Position numbers and translations under genes: made by a program. A stretch of DNA of 64,000 nucleotides, taken from NCBI RefSeq assembly GCF_004117875.1, contig NZ_RAHW01000002.1, positions 558,001-622,000 on the forward strand, read 5' to 3'. This stretch comes from Geomonas oryzae (lineage in GTDB: Bacteria; Desulfobacterota; Desulfuromonadia; Geobacterales; Geobacteraceae). The notes beneath the pieces were generated by a model. That model worked only from the letters and a program-made list of their open reading frames with translations. It had not been told where the DNA came from and did no database searches. Shown piece after piece: positions 55,166-63,039 of the stretch (its first letter is position 1; every line of letters begins with the position of its first letter).

Positions 55166-55435
55166 ATGTCAAGAAGAATTTGCATCACTGGCGACGACGC
55201 AACATTAGAGCAGTTCAAGAAAAGACTACACACGGACCCCACAATTTTGCAAGAACTTGAAACCGACCCAAAACAGACGTTCGCCAAGTACGGTATAGAA
55301 ATCGATGACGATACAGCAAATACTATAAAACAGCACCTGCAAAAGAAACCTGGGGGTATCGCCCCTGCATTCGTTGTTGGCCCTACGATTGCAGTAGCTG
55401 TTGCAGTAGGCCCAGCAGTTGCTGTGGCAATCTGA
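55166..55435 (+). CDS. RiPP precursor peptide with NHLP/Nif11-like leader
   Basis: The 89-residue peptide follows AAAGGAGG by seven bases, a strong ribosome site. Residues 1-61 are a charged helical leader with LETDPKQTFAKYGIEIDDDT near residue 31, resembling the DPK...GIEI pattern of nitrile-hydratase-like and Nif11-type leaders. A Gly63-Gly64 pair marks a possible cleavage point. The remaining 25 residues are wholly hydrophobic and contain a duplicated nonamer, VGPTIAVAV (71-79) and VGPAVAVAI (81-89). There is no Cys, Ser or other charged residue in this core and a single Thr, so thiazole or lanthionine formation is excluded; carbon-centred radical SAM chemistry would fit. Confidence 0.8.
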   Translation: MSRRICITGDDATLEQFKKRLHTDPTILQELETDPKQTFAKYGIEIDDDTANTIKQHLQKKPGGIAPAFVVGPTIAVAVAVGPAVAVAI

Positions 55436-55475
55436 TTTCGTAGCGGGCAAAACCAAAGAAAAAAGAATTCTTACA

Positions 55476-55516
55476 GTTTGCCTAGTTGCCTCAACAAAAG
55501 TGGCAACTAGGCAAAC
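55476..55516 (+). promoter_or_regulatory. 15-bp perfect hairpin between precursor and radical SAM genes
   Basis: GTTTGCCTAGTTGCC (55476-55490) pairs perfectly with GGCAACTAGGCAAAC (55502-55516) across an 11-base loop. There is no T tract after it. It starts 41 bases after the precursor stop and ends 17 bases before the next ATG. Such a structure could protect the precursor transcript or partly attenuate the enzyme genes, giving precursor excess. Role is inferred. Confidence 0.7.
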
Positions 55517-55532
55517 AATCGGATCATGTGCT

Positions 55533-56594
55533 ATGACTGACTACCGCGAATATTCTACCTCAAAATCGATAGTGGGAGAGGCCATATCCCCCTTTGTCCT
55601 GGCTTTTCATCTAACCTACAAATGTCCATTACAGTGCGAGCACTGTTGCTTCAATTGCAACATGAAAAAAAGCCAAAGGATCCATGAAGATATAGTAAAA
55701 GATGTTTTGTTGGATATAAATAAGGTCAAAAGCATAAAGTATGTCGCATTCACAGGTGGAGAACCTTTTTTATATGGAATACAGCCACTGGCTGAAATGG
55801 TTAACAAGGCAAAAGCTGGTGGCAAGACAACAAGAATTATTACAAGCGGTTTTTGGGCCGGAGTAGATTTATACGCAGAGAATGTATTAGATATATTGGC
55901 AAAAGCAGGTTTAGACGAACTTTCCTTATCCTACGACGACTACCACGCTAAATATGTGCCACATCACAACCTTATAAACATAGTCAAATTTTCTCTTGAT
56001 AAAGGCATAAAGCTTTTTATAAGCACCACGACGACAGAAAACAATATCATTAACAAAAAATTCATAATTGACATACTTAATAAGGAAATTAAAGACATAA
56101 CTGGCATCATTATTGAGGAAACAGGATTAGCGCATACCGGCAGGGCTTCAAAACTTCAAGAAAAAGTATGTACTGATAGGTATATAGGGCCATGCCCATT
56201 CGTCCTCAGGCATCCAACAATCACTCCGTCGCTGAGAGTCCTCCCTTGCTGTGGTACCTTGCCGTATCACAAGCATCATGAAATTGGCAATTTAAAAAAA
56301 GATTCCATCTCCAACATAATTGAGCAGTCTTACAATAGTTTGTTCTTTAAGTGGCTCGCTTTTGAGGGTCCAGTTAAACTCATTGAAAGGGTCAATAAAG
56401 CATTTGACACCCAATACACGTCTGCACATTCCAGTATATGTGACGCCTGCAATTATATATATTCTGCAAATGGGGTATATGCGGACATACAAAAATATGT
56501 CAGTAGCAATCCACAGGTTGTATCAATAGAAGAAATGGTGTTACAATCACTCAATAAATACTCAGGCCCTTCTGAATGGTTTGCGACTCTATGA
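55533..56594 (+). CDS. Radical SAM protein with C-terminal cysteine-rich (SPASM-like) region
   Basis: I place the start at the ATG at 55533, after the hairpin, giving 353 residues; the frame is open from 55419 across the precursor end. The cluster motif is Cys31-X3-Cys35-X2-Cys38 (CPLQCEHCC), with GGEP at residues 75-78. Further cysteines at 213, 221, 239, 240, 303 and 306 could bind an auxiliary iron-sulfur cluster or serve as a hydrogen donor, as in peptide epimerases. It probably modifies the precursor; epimerisation or crosslinking are both possible. Its TGA overlaps the next ATG. Confidence 0.83.
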   Translation: MTDYREYSTSKSIVGEAISPFVLAFHLTYKCPLQCEHCCFNCNMKKSQRIHEDIVKDVLLDINKVKSIKYVAFTGGEPFLYGIQPLAEMVNKAKAGGKTTRIITSGFWAGVDLYAENVLDILAKAGLDELSLSYDDYHAKYVPHHNLINIVKFSLDKGIKLFISTTTTENNIINKKFIIDILNKEIKDITGIIIEETGLAHTGRASKLQEKVCTDRYIGPCPFVLRHPTITPSLRVLPCCGTLPYHKHHEIGNLKKDSISNIIEQSYNSLFFKWLAFEGPVKLIERVNKAFDTQYTSAHSSICDACNYIYSANGVYADIQKYVSSNPQVVSIEEMVLQSLNKYSGPSEWFATL

Positions 56595-58396
56595 GCACTG
56601 ATGTTTTACTTATTGTACCACCGTTCGCCTCGATAACTCGCCCTCCTTTAGGCGTGGGGGTATTACAGGCCGCTCTGCGATCCCACCAAATCACATCAAA
56701 GGTTCTCTTTTCAAATATTGACTATTCACAGCGAATAGGTCCTGCTCTATATGAACTTTTATCTGAGCTGAATGTTAGACTTTTAATTGGAGAGTGGCTT
56801 TTTTCATCGGCAATGTACGGATTAGCCGATCAGTATCCTGAACTTGATCAATTTGTAAGTAACGACTTTTACGAAAAACTCAAAGAAATAAGAAATGGAA
56901 TCCCTAAATTTATTTCAGAACAAAGTGAAAAGGTTTTGAGCTTTGACCCTAAGTTTGTGGGCATTTCCTCCATGTTCCAACAAAACATGTCTGCTCTAGC
57001 ATTAGCGCGTGAAATTAAACTAGTTGCACCTGAAGTCAAAGTATGTTTAGGAGGGGCAAATTGTGAAGCAAACATGGGAAAAGCGTTGTTTGATAAGTTC
57101 CATTTTTTAGATTACGTTTTCTCTGGCGAAGCAGAAGAGGCCTTCCCAGAACTGGTAAAAATCAATTTTAATTCTACTTCGTCAACAGAAAGAACCTTTA
57201 TTGATTGTGGTCCAGTGACCTCATTTTATTCTCCAGACTATAGTGATTTTTTTGAAAATGTAAAATTGAGCGGACTTGACCTATCACTTTCTATTCCATT
57301 CGAGACCTCTCGTGGCTGCTGGTGGGCTACTAAAAGGAAATGCAAGTTCTGCGGCTTAAATAGTTCGAATGCTCATTACAGAACTAAAAATAACGATTTA
57401 ATCATAACCGAACTAATTTCTCAATACGAAAAACACGAAGTTACGAATTTCTCAGCTACTGATAACGTTATAGTACCTTCCAAGGCAATAGACTTCATAA
57501 GAACACTAAGGGCTAAGAAATTTGACTTTAGGTATTTTTTTGAGGTACGACCTGATATTTTGCCATCTGATTTGGAAGAGTTGGCAGAGCTTGGCATGGT
57601 ATGGGTCCAGGCTGGGATTGAAAGCTTAAGCCAACAGGTTCTGAAAAAAATAAATAAAGGAGTCTCTGTTCTCCAGAATATTCAATTCTTAAAACACTGC
57701 GAAGAACTAGGTATCAACGTCAGTTGGAACTTTTTGCATGATTTTCCTAGCGATACAACTACTGACTATGAAACTGTAACCTCAATCATTGACCTAATAG
57801 AACATCTGCAACCACCTAACGGTTACTACACTTGTAGAATTGATAGATTTAGCGATTACTTTGACATGGCTTTGGATGGCAGGTTAATGGTTAAACCAAT
57901 TCCAGCCTATGAGCGGATTTACCAAAACTGTGATCAATACGAGATCTCAGAGATGGCATACTTTTTTGATTTAATGCAACCGGACGCCAGCCTTTCCGAT
58001 ATCAACGTAGTTGTGAATGAAGCCGTCGTTAACTGGAAGGCCTCATACACCTCAGATTCTCCTGCAAATCTAGCTATGATTAAAATTGGAAATTCCTCTA
58101 TTATCAAGGATACCCGACAGATAGCGTCTTGTGGATACAGAGTATTAGGAGAACATGAAACAAAAATCCTAGAGGATGCAACCACCGTAGTGAATTTTGA
58201 AGATCTCGCTACAAAGCACCCTGAACAGCTACTACGTAATCTGCTCGAGTATAATTACCTGATGTGCATCGATGAACAGGTAATTTCACTGGTATTAGGT
58301 TGCGTCAAAAAAACATTTCCACACTCTGATTATCCCGGGGGGCGCCTAAATACTAGCACAGAAGAATCAATTCCTATTTTGACGTTAGTTAAATGA
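56591..58396 (+). CDS. B12-binding radical SAM protein, RiPP maturation type (rSAM_ocin_1-like)
   Basis: The 601-residue protein has an N-terminal cobalamin-binding-like domain (VLLIVPPFASITRPPLGVGV, VCLGGANCEANMG, YVFSGEAEEAFPELV) and a radical SAM domain with the unusual spacing Cys243-X7-Cys251-X2-Cys254 (RGCWWATKRKCKFCGLN). That spacing and the GCWW...CGLN context are those of the RiPP maturation family I know as TIGR03975. Members include C-methyltransferases acting on unactivated carbons. Valine or alanine methylation of the precursor is a reasonable prediction. ATGA overlaps at both ends indicate coupled translation. Confidence 0.85.
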   Translation: MSTDVLLIVPPFASITRPPLGVGVLQAALRSHQITSKVLFSNIDYSQRIGPALYELLSELNVRLLIGEWLFSSAMYGLADQYPELDQFVSNDFYEKLKEIRNGIPKFISEQSEKVLSFDPKFVGISSMFQQNMSALALAREIKLVAPEVKVCLGGANCEANMGKALFDKFHFLDYVFSGEAEEAFPELVKINFNSTSSTERTFIDCGPVTSFYSPDYSDFFENVKLSGLDLSLSIPFETSRGCWWATKRKCKFCGLNSSNAHYRTKNNDLIITELISQYEKHEVTNFSATDNVIVPSKAIDFIRTLRAKKFDFRYFFEVRPDILPSDLEELAELGMVWVQAGIESLSQQVLKKINKGVSVLQNIQFLKHCEELGINVSWNFLHDFPSDTTTDYETVTSIIDLIEHLQPPNGYYTCRIDRFSDYFDMALDGRLMVKPIPAYERIYQNCDQYEISEMAYFFDLMQPDASLSDINVVVNEAVVNWKASYTSDSPANLAMIKIGNSSIIKDTRQIASCGYRVLGEHETKILEDATTVVNFEDLATKHPEQLLRNLLEYNYLMCIDEQVISLVLGCVKKTFPHSDYPGGRLNTSTEESIPILTLVK

Positions 58397-58776
58397 TCAA
58401 TAACATGAACAACTCATCTAAACAACACGAAGAGGTGCTTTATGTCTCACAGCGAAGGCTAAAAAACCTTTGGCAGAAATATGTCATTTACTCAAATAGA
58501 ATAGAGCTAAACTGTCTTTTGTGTAAGATTTTAATACCTTTTTCTGATCTTATAACCATAGAATTATTCGGCTCAATTCCATCAGACTTGCTTCACGGAA
58601 AAAGGAAAATTCACCATTTTCATCTGGCCCTTAAGCTGGATTTCGCTAGCATGGTTTCACATGTGGAAATATCCAGAAACTCCGGTTGCTTTAAATACAT
58701 AATATTTGCACCAGATAATCCAACAGAATTTGTCGAGATTGTAACCAAAGCGATAAGCACCATCCCTCATCGCTAA
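58393..58776 (+). CDS. Small PH-like domain protein of the RiPP-like cluster (127 aa)
   Basis: The start overlaps the previous TGA (ATGA). The sequence RLKNLWQKYVIYSNRIELNC, then LIPFSDLITIELFGSI, then HVEISRNSGCFKYIIFAP and PTEFVEIVTKAI follows the strand pattern and terminal helix of bacterial PH-like domains. No leader-binding (RRE/PqqD) motif is seen, but a small domain at this place could play that recognition role. No family was recognised with certainty. Confidence 0.65.
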   Translation: MINNMNNSSKQHEEVLYVSQRRLKNLWQKYVIYSNRIELNCLLCKILIPFSDLITIELFGSIPSDLLHGKRKIHHFHLALKLDFASMVSHVEISRNSGCFKYIIFAPDNPTEFVEIVTKAISTIPHR

Positions 58777-58798
58777 TACAGAACACATTTTTATTTTT

Positions 58799-59380
58799 TT
58801 ATTTGCTCCTTTGAAAGCGGCTCACCGTGGTCACCTCTTCCAAACTTAAGGGAAACATAATTGAAGCCTGCTTTTTCCAAATGCTGCTAACCACGAGTTT
58901 GTTGTCATCCAAAGTGAGAGTATTGGTTTCAGTTGAGTATAATACTTCGCCGGGAGAGGTCCTACTCATTTTGGGCCTTAAATGGACTTCGCCATTGTTA
59001 CAGTCAAAGTCACCATTTTTCATTGATAGTTGTCTAGAAATCCTTGGTTCCGATTTTCCTTTTTCCAACATTACGACAGTTATTAGATCTAACGTCGGCT
59101 GACCGAGTTGAATTTTGTCCCCGATAGATATCTCCTCCGCCTCCCGATAGGGATATGAGGATAATAGATATCTAGCGAGGAATACATCGCCACCGCCTGA
59201 ATCCATACCCTTATTTTGGTATAGACCAGCAATAAGCGGGCACGAATTTACCTTAGTGTCCTTATTTTCGCTTGTAATTTTTTCTGAGGTTGCTACAGCC
59301 GCTTTACAGAAAAAAAACAGCAGCATTAGGCACATAATGTGCGGTCGCCAAGACAATCCCTTTCTAGGCTCACTCTTCAT
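58799..59380 (-). CDS. Hypothetical exported protein (193 aa)
   Basis: The ATG at 59380 follows GAGGGAGGG; the frame extends to 59452 without a ribosome site. A signal peptide (PHIMCLMLLFFFCKAAVA) is followed by a domain with NSCPLIAGLYQNKGMDSGGG and LGQPTLDLITVVMLEKG. No family is recognised. It is convergent with the RiPP-like operon, 22 bp apart, and lies upstream of the IS256 element. Confidence 0.6.
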   Translation of the reverse strand: MKSEPRKGLSWRPHIMCLMLLFFFCKAAVATSEKITSENKDTKVNSCPLIAGLYQNKGMDSGGGDVFLARYLLSSYPYREAEEISIGDKIQLGQPTLDLITVVMLEKGKSEPRISRQLSMKNGDFDCNNGEVHLRPKMSRTSPGEVLYSTETNTLTLDDNKLVVSSIWKKQASIMFPLSLEEVTTVSRFQRSK

Positions 59381-59537
59381 AATCCCTCCCTCTCTGAATG
59401 GCACACTCCCTGCGATGCCAATGACTACCAGACACGGTTCATTGAGAGTCAATTGCCAACTTTACGATCTTTCTAGAGCCCCTAGTCAAAGTTGTTTGTC
59501 TTTGCAGCGCCTTTTGCCGTTCATGCTGCCCCCCCCC

Positions 59538-60910
59538 GGTAGTGTAAAGAGTTTTTCGCTTTTTCTGGCAGTGCCCCCGTCGGAATCTAGATCGCCTCGG
59601 CCATTGAATGCCTCTGTTCCACTTCCTGTTCCTTGAGAAGGTCGATGTTCAGGTAGCGTTTCGTCCCCCACTGGGTCCCGGCGATGTGCCTGAGCCTTGC
59701 AGCGCAGAGCATGAGCGCGGAATGACCATCGGGGAAGGCTCCCACCACCTTCGTTCGCCTGCGGATCTCCTTCATGATCCTTTCCAGCGCGTTGTTGGTG
59801 CGGATGCGGATTCTGTGCTCCCGGGGGAAATCGTAGTAGGTCAGCGTCTCCGCGATGGAGTCCTTGACCTTCTTCGCGGCCTCTTTAAGCTTCATCGTTT
59901 CGAGCTTCAGGTAGACCGCCTCAGCCTTTTCCAACGCGGCCTTCTTGTCCTCCGAAGCGTGTATGGCCTTCAACATTGCGGCCACTTCCGCCATCTTCTT
60001 AGCCGGGGTGACACTGAAGACGTTGCGGTAGAAATGCACGGTGCAGCGCTGCCACTTGGTAGTCGGGTAGAACTCTGCTAACGACTCTACCAGCCCCATG
60101 CAGGCATCGGTGACGAACAACCGGACACCTGTCAGGCCCCGCTCCTTCAAGTGGCGGAGGAAACTGGACCAACCGGCTTTGTCCTCCTTGGCACCTTCGC
60201 AAACGCCAAGGATCTTGCGGTAGCCCTGGTGATTGACGCCGATCGCTACCAAGACCGACACATTGGTTACTTCGCCGCCCCAGGAGCGCTTAAGGACGAT
60301 GCCGTCCAGATAAACGTAGGGATAGTCCCCGGTGATCGGGCGGTTGCGCCATTCTTCGATTTTGCTGTAGACCTTCTTGTTGAGGTTACTGATAGTACCA
60401 GGGCTGACTTTAGTGCCCCACAACGCCTCGGTGATGTCTTCTACGCGACGAACTGAGACACCAGCCAGGTACATCTCTATCAGCGCCTCCTCAACCGATG
60501 CTTCACGCCGGCGGTAGCGCTCGATGATGGCCGTTTCAAACGTCTGCCGGCGAAGCTTAGGAACGTTGAGTGTGACCTCTCCGGCCTTGGTGTGGAGTTT
60601 CCGCTGGTAGTGGCCAGCTCGGGTATCGGTCCGGGCCTCGTTTCTCTGGTACTTCTCTGCATTGCATAGTTGGTTTGCTTCGGCATCAAGCATGCGGTTG
60701 AGGGTGTCCTCAACGGTGCTGCGGACCATTTCTCCAAGGTGATCGCGAATGGCCCCTTCATTCAGTTGGATGATCTGTGCTTTTGGTGTAGAATCGCTCT
60801 CCACGGCAGTGTCCCTCCTTGGGTATGAATTGGTGTTTGGCGACTCAATTCTTAACCGAATGGGGCACTGCCGTGCTAGTTAAAAAAGCGAAAAATATTT
60901 TACGTTATCC
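59538..60910 (-). mobile_element. IS256-family insertion sequence
   Basis: The element is about 1.37 kb with one transposase gene. The ends are imperfect inverted repeats. The left reads GTAAAGAGTTTTTCGCTTTTT (59544 on) and then GGCAGTGCCCC (59567 on). The right, read inward, is GTAAAATATTTTTCGCTTTT followed by GGCAGTGCCCC. Each side abuts a run of nine C (59529-59537 and 60909-60917), compatible with an 8-9 bp target duplication within a C tract; exact ends are ambiguous because the ends are GG/CC. Confidence 0.85.
59587..60804 (-). CDS. IS256-family (Mutator-type) transposase
   Basis: The 405-residue protein is full length and uses a GTG start after AAGGAGGG. Family features are EARTDTRAGHYQRKLHTKAG, YLAGVSVRRVEDITEALWG, YVYLDGIVLKRSWGG (first catalytic Asp), LFVTDACMGLVES (second Asp), the CTVHFYRNV motif and the late Glu in RTNNALERIMKEIRRR. 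It appears intact, so the element may still be mobile. Confidence 0.95.
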   Translation of the reverse strand: MESDSTPKAQIIQLNEGAIRDHLGEMVRSTVEDTLNRMLDAEANQLCNAEKYQRNEARTDTRAGHYQRKLHTKAGEVTLNVPKLRRQTFETAIIERYRRREASVEEALIEMYLAGVSVRRVEDITEALWGTKVSPGTISNLNKKVYSKIEEWRNRPITGDYPYVYLDGIVLKRSWGGEVTNVSVLVAIGVNHQGYRKILGVCEGAKEDKAGWSSFLRHLKERGLTGVRLFVTDACMGLVESLAEFYPTTKWQRCTVHFYRNVFSVTPAKKMAEVAAMLKAIHASEDKKAALEKAEAVYLKLETMKLKEAAKKVKDSIAETLTYYDFPREHRIRIRTNNALERIMKEIRRRTKVVGAFPDGHSALMLCAARLRHIAGTQWGTKRYLNIDLLKEQEVEQRHSMAEAI

Positions 60911-61059
60911 CCCCCCCACATGACGGAGATGAACGCCTCGCCAGTGAACTGACAGCCATGGTCTCGGTTGAAGATACCAGGGGCAACATGTTGGAGAGGG
61001 CCTCCTTCAAATCCTCGACGCAGAACCTTGTATCGAGAGTGTTGAACAGTCGCCAGAAC

Positions 61060-61640
61060 CTTCCTCCTCGCCGCTCGTGGCCCAGTCCATGAGGGCGATC
61101 AGGTACATGAAGTCCCTGCTCATCACCTGGCGATGTAGGTTATATCAGTCGCCCACACCTGGGTCGGACGAACAATGGTCAGCCCTCACAGAAGGAATGG
61201 ATAGGCCGGGTATTTTGGCTGCCATTTGCTCGTTCCTGGCTTTTGGCTCCAGACACTTGATGGTGCGGCCGACCGAATTGCCCCGGTGGCAGTAGCTGGC
61301 GCGAGGTACGCCCAGAAGCTGGCAACGGCGTTCCAAAGAGACTTCGGGTTGGCCGATGGCGATCACCTTTTTGTTTTTGCGCCCGGCTGAGTTCAGTCCG
61401 GAGAGATTTGACAAAAAATTGTTCTCGAGTTTGAGGTTACCGATCTGCTGGTACAGTTCAGCCACCTCGGCGTGTGGTTCGCCTCTTTCTTCTTCGCCTT
61501 GCCGAAGACATCGGGGGCGCTTTGAATCAGCTCCTGTTTCCAGCGGGTGATCTGGGCGGGGTGGACGCCGTTCCAGTGGCGAGTTCGGCCAGAATCTTCG
61601 ATTCAGGACATAGGGTCAGGCTACCTTGGCGTTGATTTCG
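61060..61640 (-). pseudogene. Decayed IS3-family transposase (orfA/orfB remnants)
   Basis: On the minus strand the region reads through pieces of an IS3 transposase in different frames. An orfA piece is GVHPAQITRWKQELIQSAPD followed by FGKAKKKE. After a frameshift come AEVAELYQQIGNLKLENNFL and SLERRCQLLGVPRASYCHRG. After a deletion a fragment of the DDE domain (VWATDITYIAR) is followed by stops. The pieces keep the order of the intact gene. It cannot make a working transposase. Confidence 0.8.
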
Positions 61641-61710
61641 CCGCAGTGACGGGTGCGATATTATGGCATCGGACTTCTCCTCTCCCGAAATGGGTAGGCC
61701 CATTGCTTAT

Positions 61711-63039
61711 TCACTCTGTCTCAAAAACCGCAACCACTTCAGAATCCCCCGTCATGACCTGTTTTGCGATTTCATCTTCTCTTTGTTTGATCTCCTGTAG
61801 CTGCACCCAGAGGCGCTGACAAGTCCCTAAAGACAGCCCAGCAGCAACGATCCTTTCCAAGTCTTCCCTGAGGTCGTCGAAGGACTGGCTGTTTGACATA
61901 CCCTGCAGGAGTATCGCCAGGACGTCTGTACAGCTCACGGAGAAAACCTGCCCCCCCGATGTCCAAAGACCGACCTGATCAGCGTCCCTATTATACCTCG
62001 TGAATTCTGAGTTAACGTCCAACCTCTTCAATTGCCTTGATTCGCATTCAATGGTACCGCAAGCATCAACCCGCAACATCCACTTGCTTTGCCCAATGTG
62101 AAAATGCACCCATCGCCCCCTCCACGGCAAGTCCCATCCGGGATCATTGGGTTGAGAACGACGCCTCACCTTCTCGAACACGCAAACCGCACCCTTTCCT
62201 CCAGTATGGGTAACACTGTGAGTACGGCCAGCTAGACAAGTGCTACGAAGCAGGTCTAGGATGGTCACCCGTTCAGGCAACAAGGTGATAATTCTGGCAT
62301 TCATTTTAACCAACGTAGCAACCACTTCTACCTGACGCTGCGGTGCGCTGTCTCTAAGATAGGACGGGAAGTACACTAGGCATCCAAACCCACCGTCCGC
62401 CAACAAACGCACTGATGCCTTCGCGAAGTGTTGGCAATACTCTCCGGCCCATGGTGGGTCCGCAAAAACGACATCAAAGGGTCCTAATTGCTCAACGTGG
62501 GGGTGCTTCATGATGTCCAAATGAATGCACTGCACACTTTCGCACGTATTGCGCACTGCATCGAGAACCCCAACGTTATAATCAACAAGAAAGACGCTGC
62601 AGCGCACACGATGGATATCAAGAAGTGTCGCTATCGATGGAGTGCCCAGGCAACAGATTCTAGACGCACTGGCAAGAGCGAATCCCATCATCCTAACAAG
62701 ATCACTCGCCGCCTCGAACGTGAACCGCCAGTCACCATCTAGTTGATGCGGAAGCGGAAATAGCGCCAACCGCCGCCAATACTCTGTTTCCACATCGCCT
62801 TGGTCCCAATCAACTGGTCCAAAAGCACTCTCCCTATACGCGCCCGCTTCGCATTGCTCAACCCTGCCCGCCGCACTGAGCTCATCTAGCACCAGTCCGA
62901 TTGCCTTCGAATCGCAGGTTGTGAGCAACATAAGCTGATCAATGGTTGCTGGTCTCGTGGCCAAAATAGACAGAACCTTGTCCACCAACATGGATCCCGA
63001 TCGACCTCTCAGACGCCCCTCAGCTATATCGGTCAACAT
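61711..63039 (-). CDS. Methyltransferase-like protein with N-terminal winged helix (DPPW motif; BpsA-like)
   Basis: The 442-residue protein has an N-terminal winged-helix region (DKVLSILATRPATIDQLMLL), a SAM-binding Rossmann fold (SRICCLGTPSIATLLDIHRV, VFLVDYNVGVLDAV) and Asp-Pro-Pro-Trp at residues 194-197 (DVVFADPPWAGEYCQHF). The layout of winged helix plus such a fold resembles branched-chain polyamine synthase BpsA, and the DPPW tetrad also resembles amino-methyltransferases of DNA or RNA. The C-terminal 150 residues are unfamiliar. Its start overlaps the HEAT protein stop by 7 bp, so the two are co-transcribed. Confidence 0.6.
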   Translation of the reverse strand: MLTDIAEGRLRGRSGSMLVDKVLSILATRPATIDQLMLLTTCDSKAIGLVLDELSAAGRVEQCEAGAYRESAFGPVDWDQGDVETEYWRRLALFPLPHQLDGDWRFTFEAASDLVRMMGFALASASRICCLGTPSIATLLDIHRVRCSVFLVDYNVGVLDAVRNTCESVQCIHLDIMKHPHVEQLGPFDVVFADPPWAGEYCQHFAKASVRLLADGGFGCLVYFPSYLRDSAPQRQVEVVATLVKMNARIITLLPERVTILDLLRSTCLAGRTHSVTHTGGKGAVCVFEKVRRRSQPNDPGWDLPWRGRWVHFHIGQSKWMLRVDACGTIECESRQLKRLDVNSEFTRYNRDADQVGLWTSGGQVFSVSCTDVLAILLQGMSNSQSFDDLREDLERIVAAGLSLGTCQRLWVQLQEIKQREDEIAKQVMTGDSEVVAVFETE

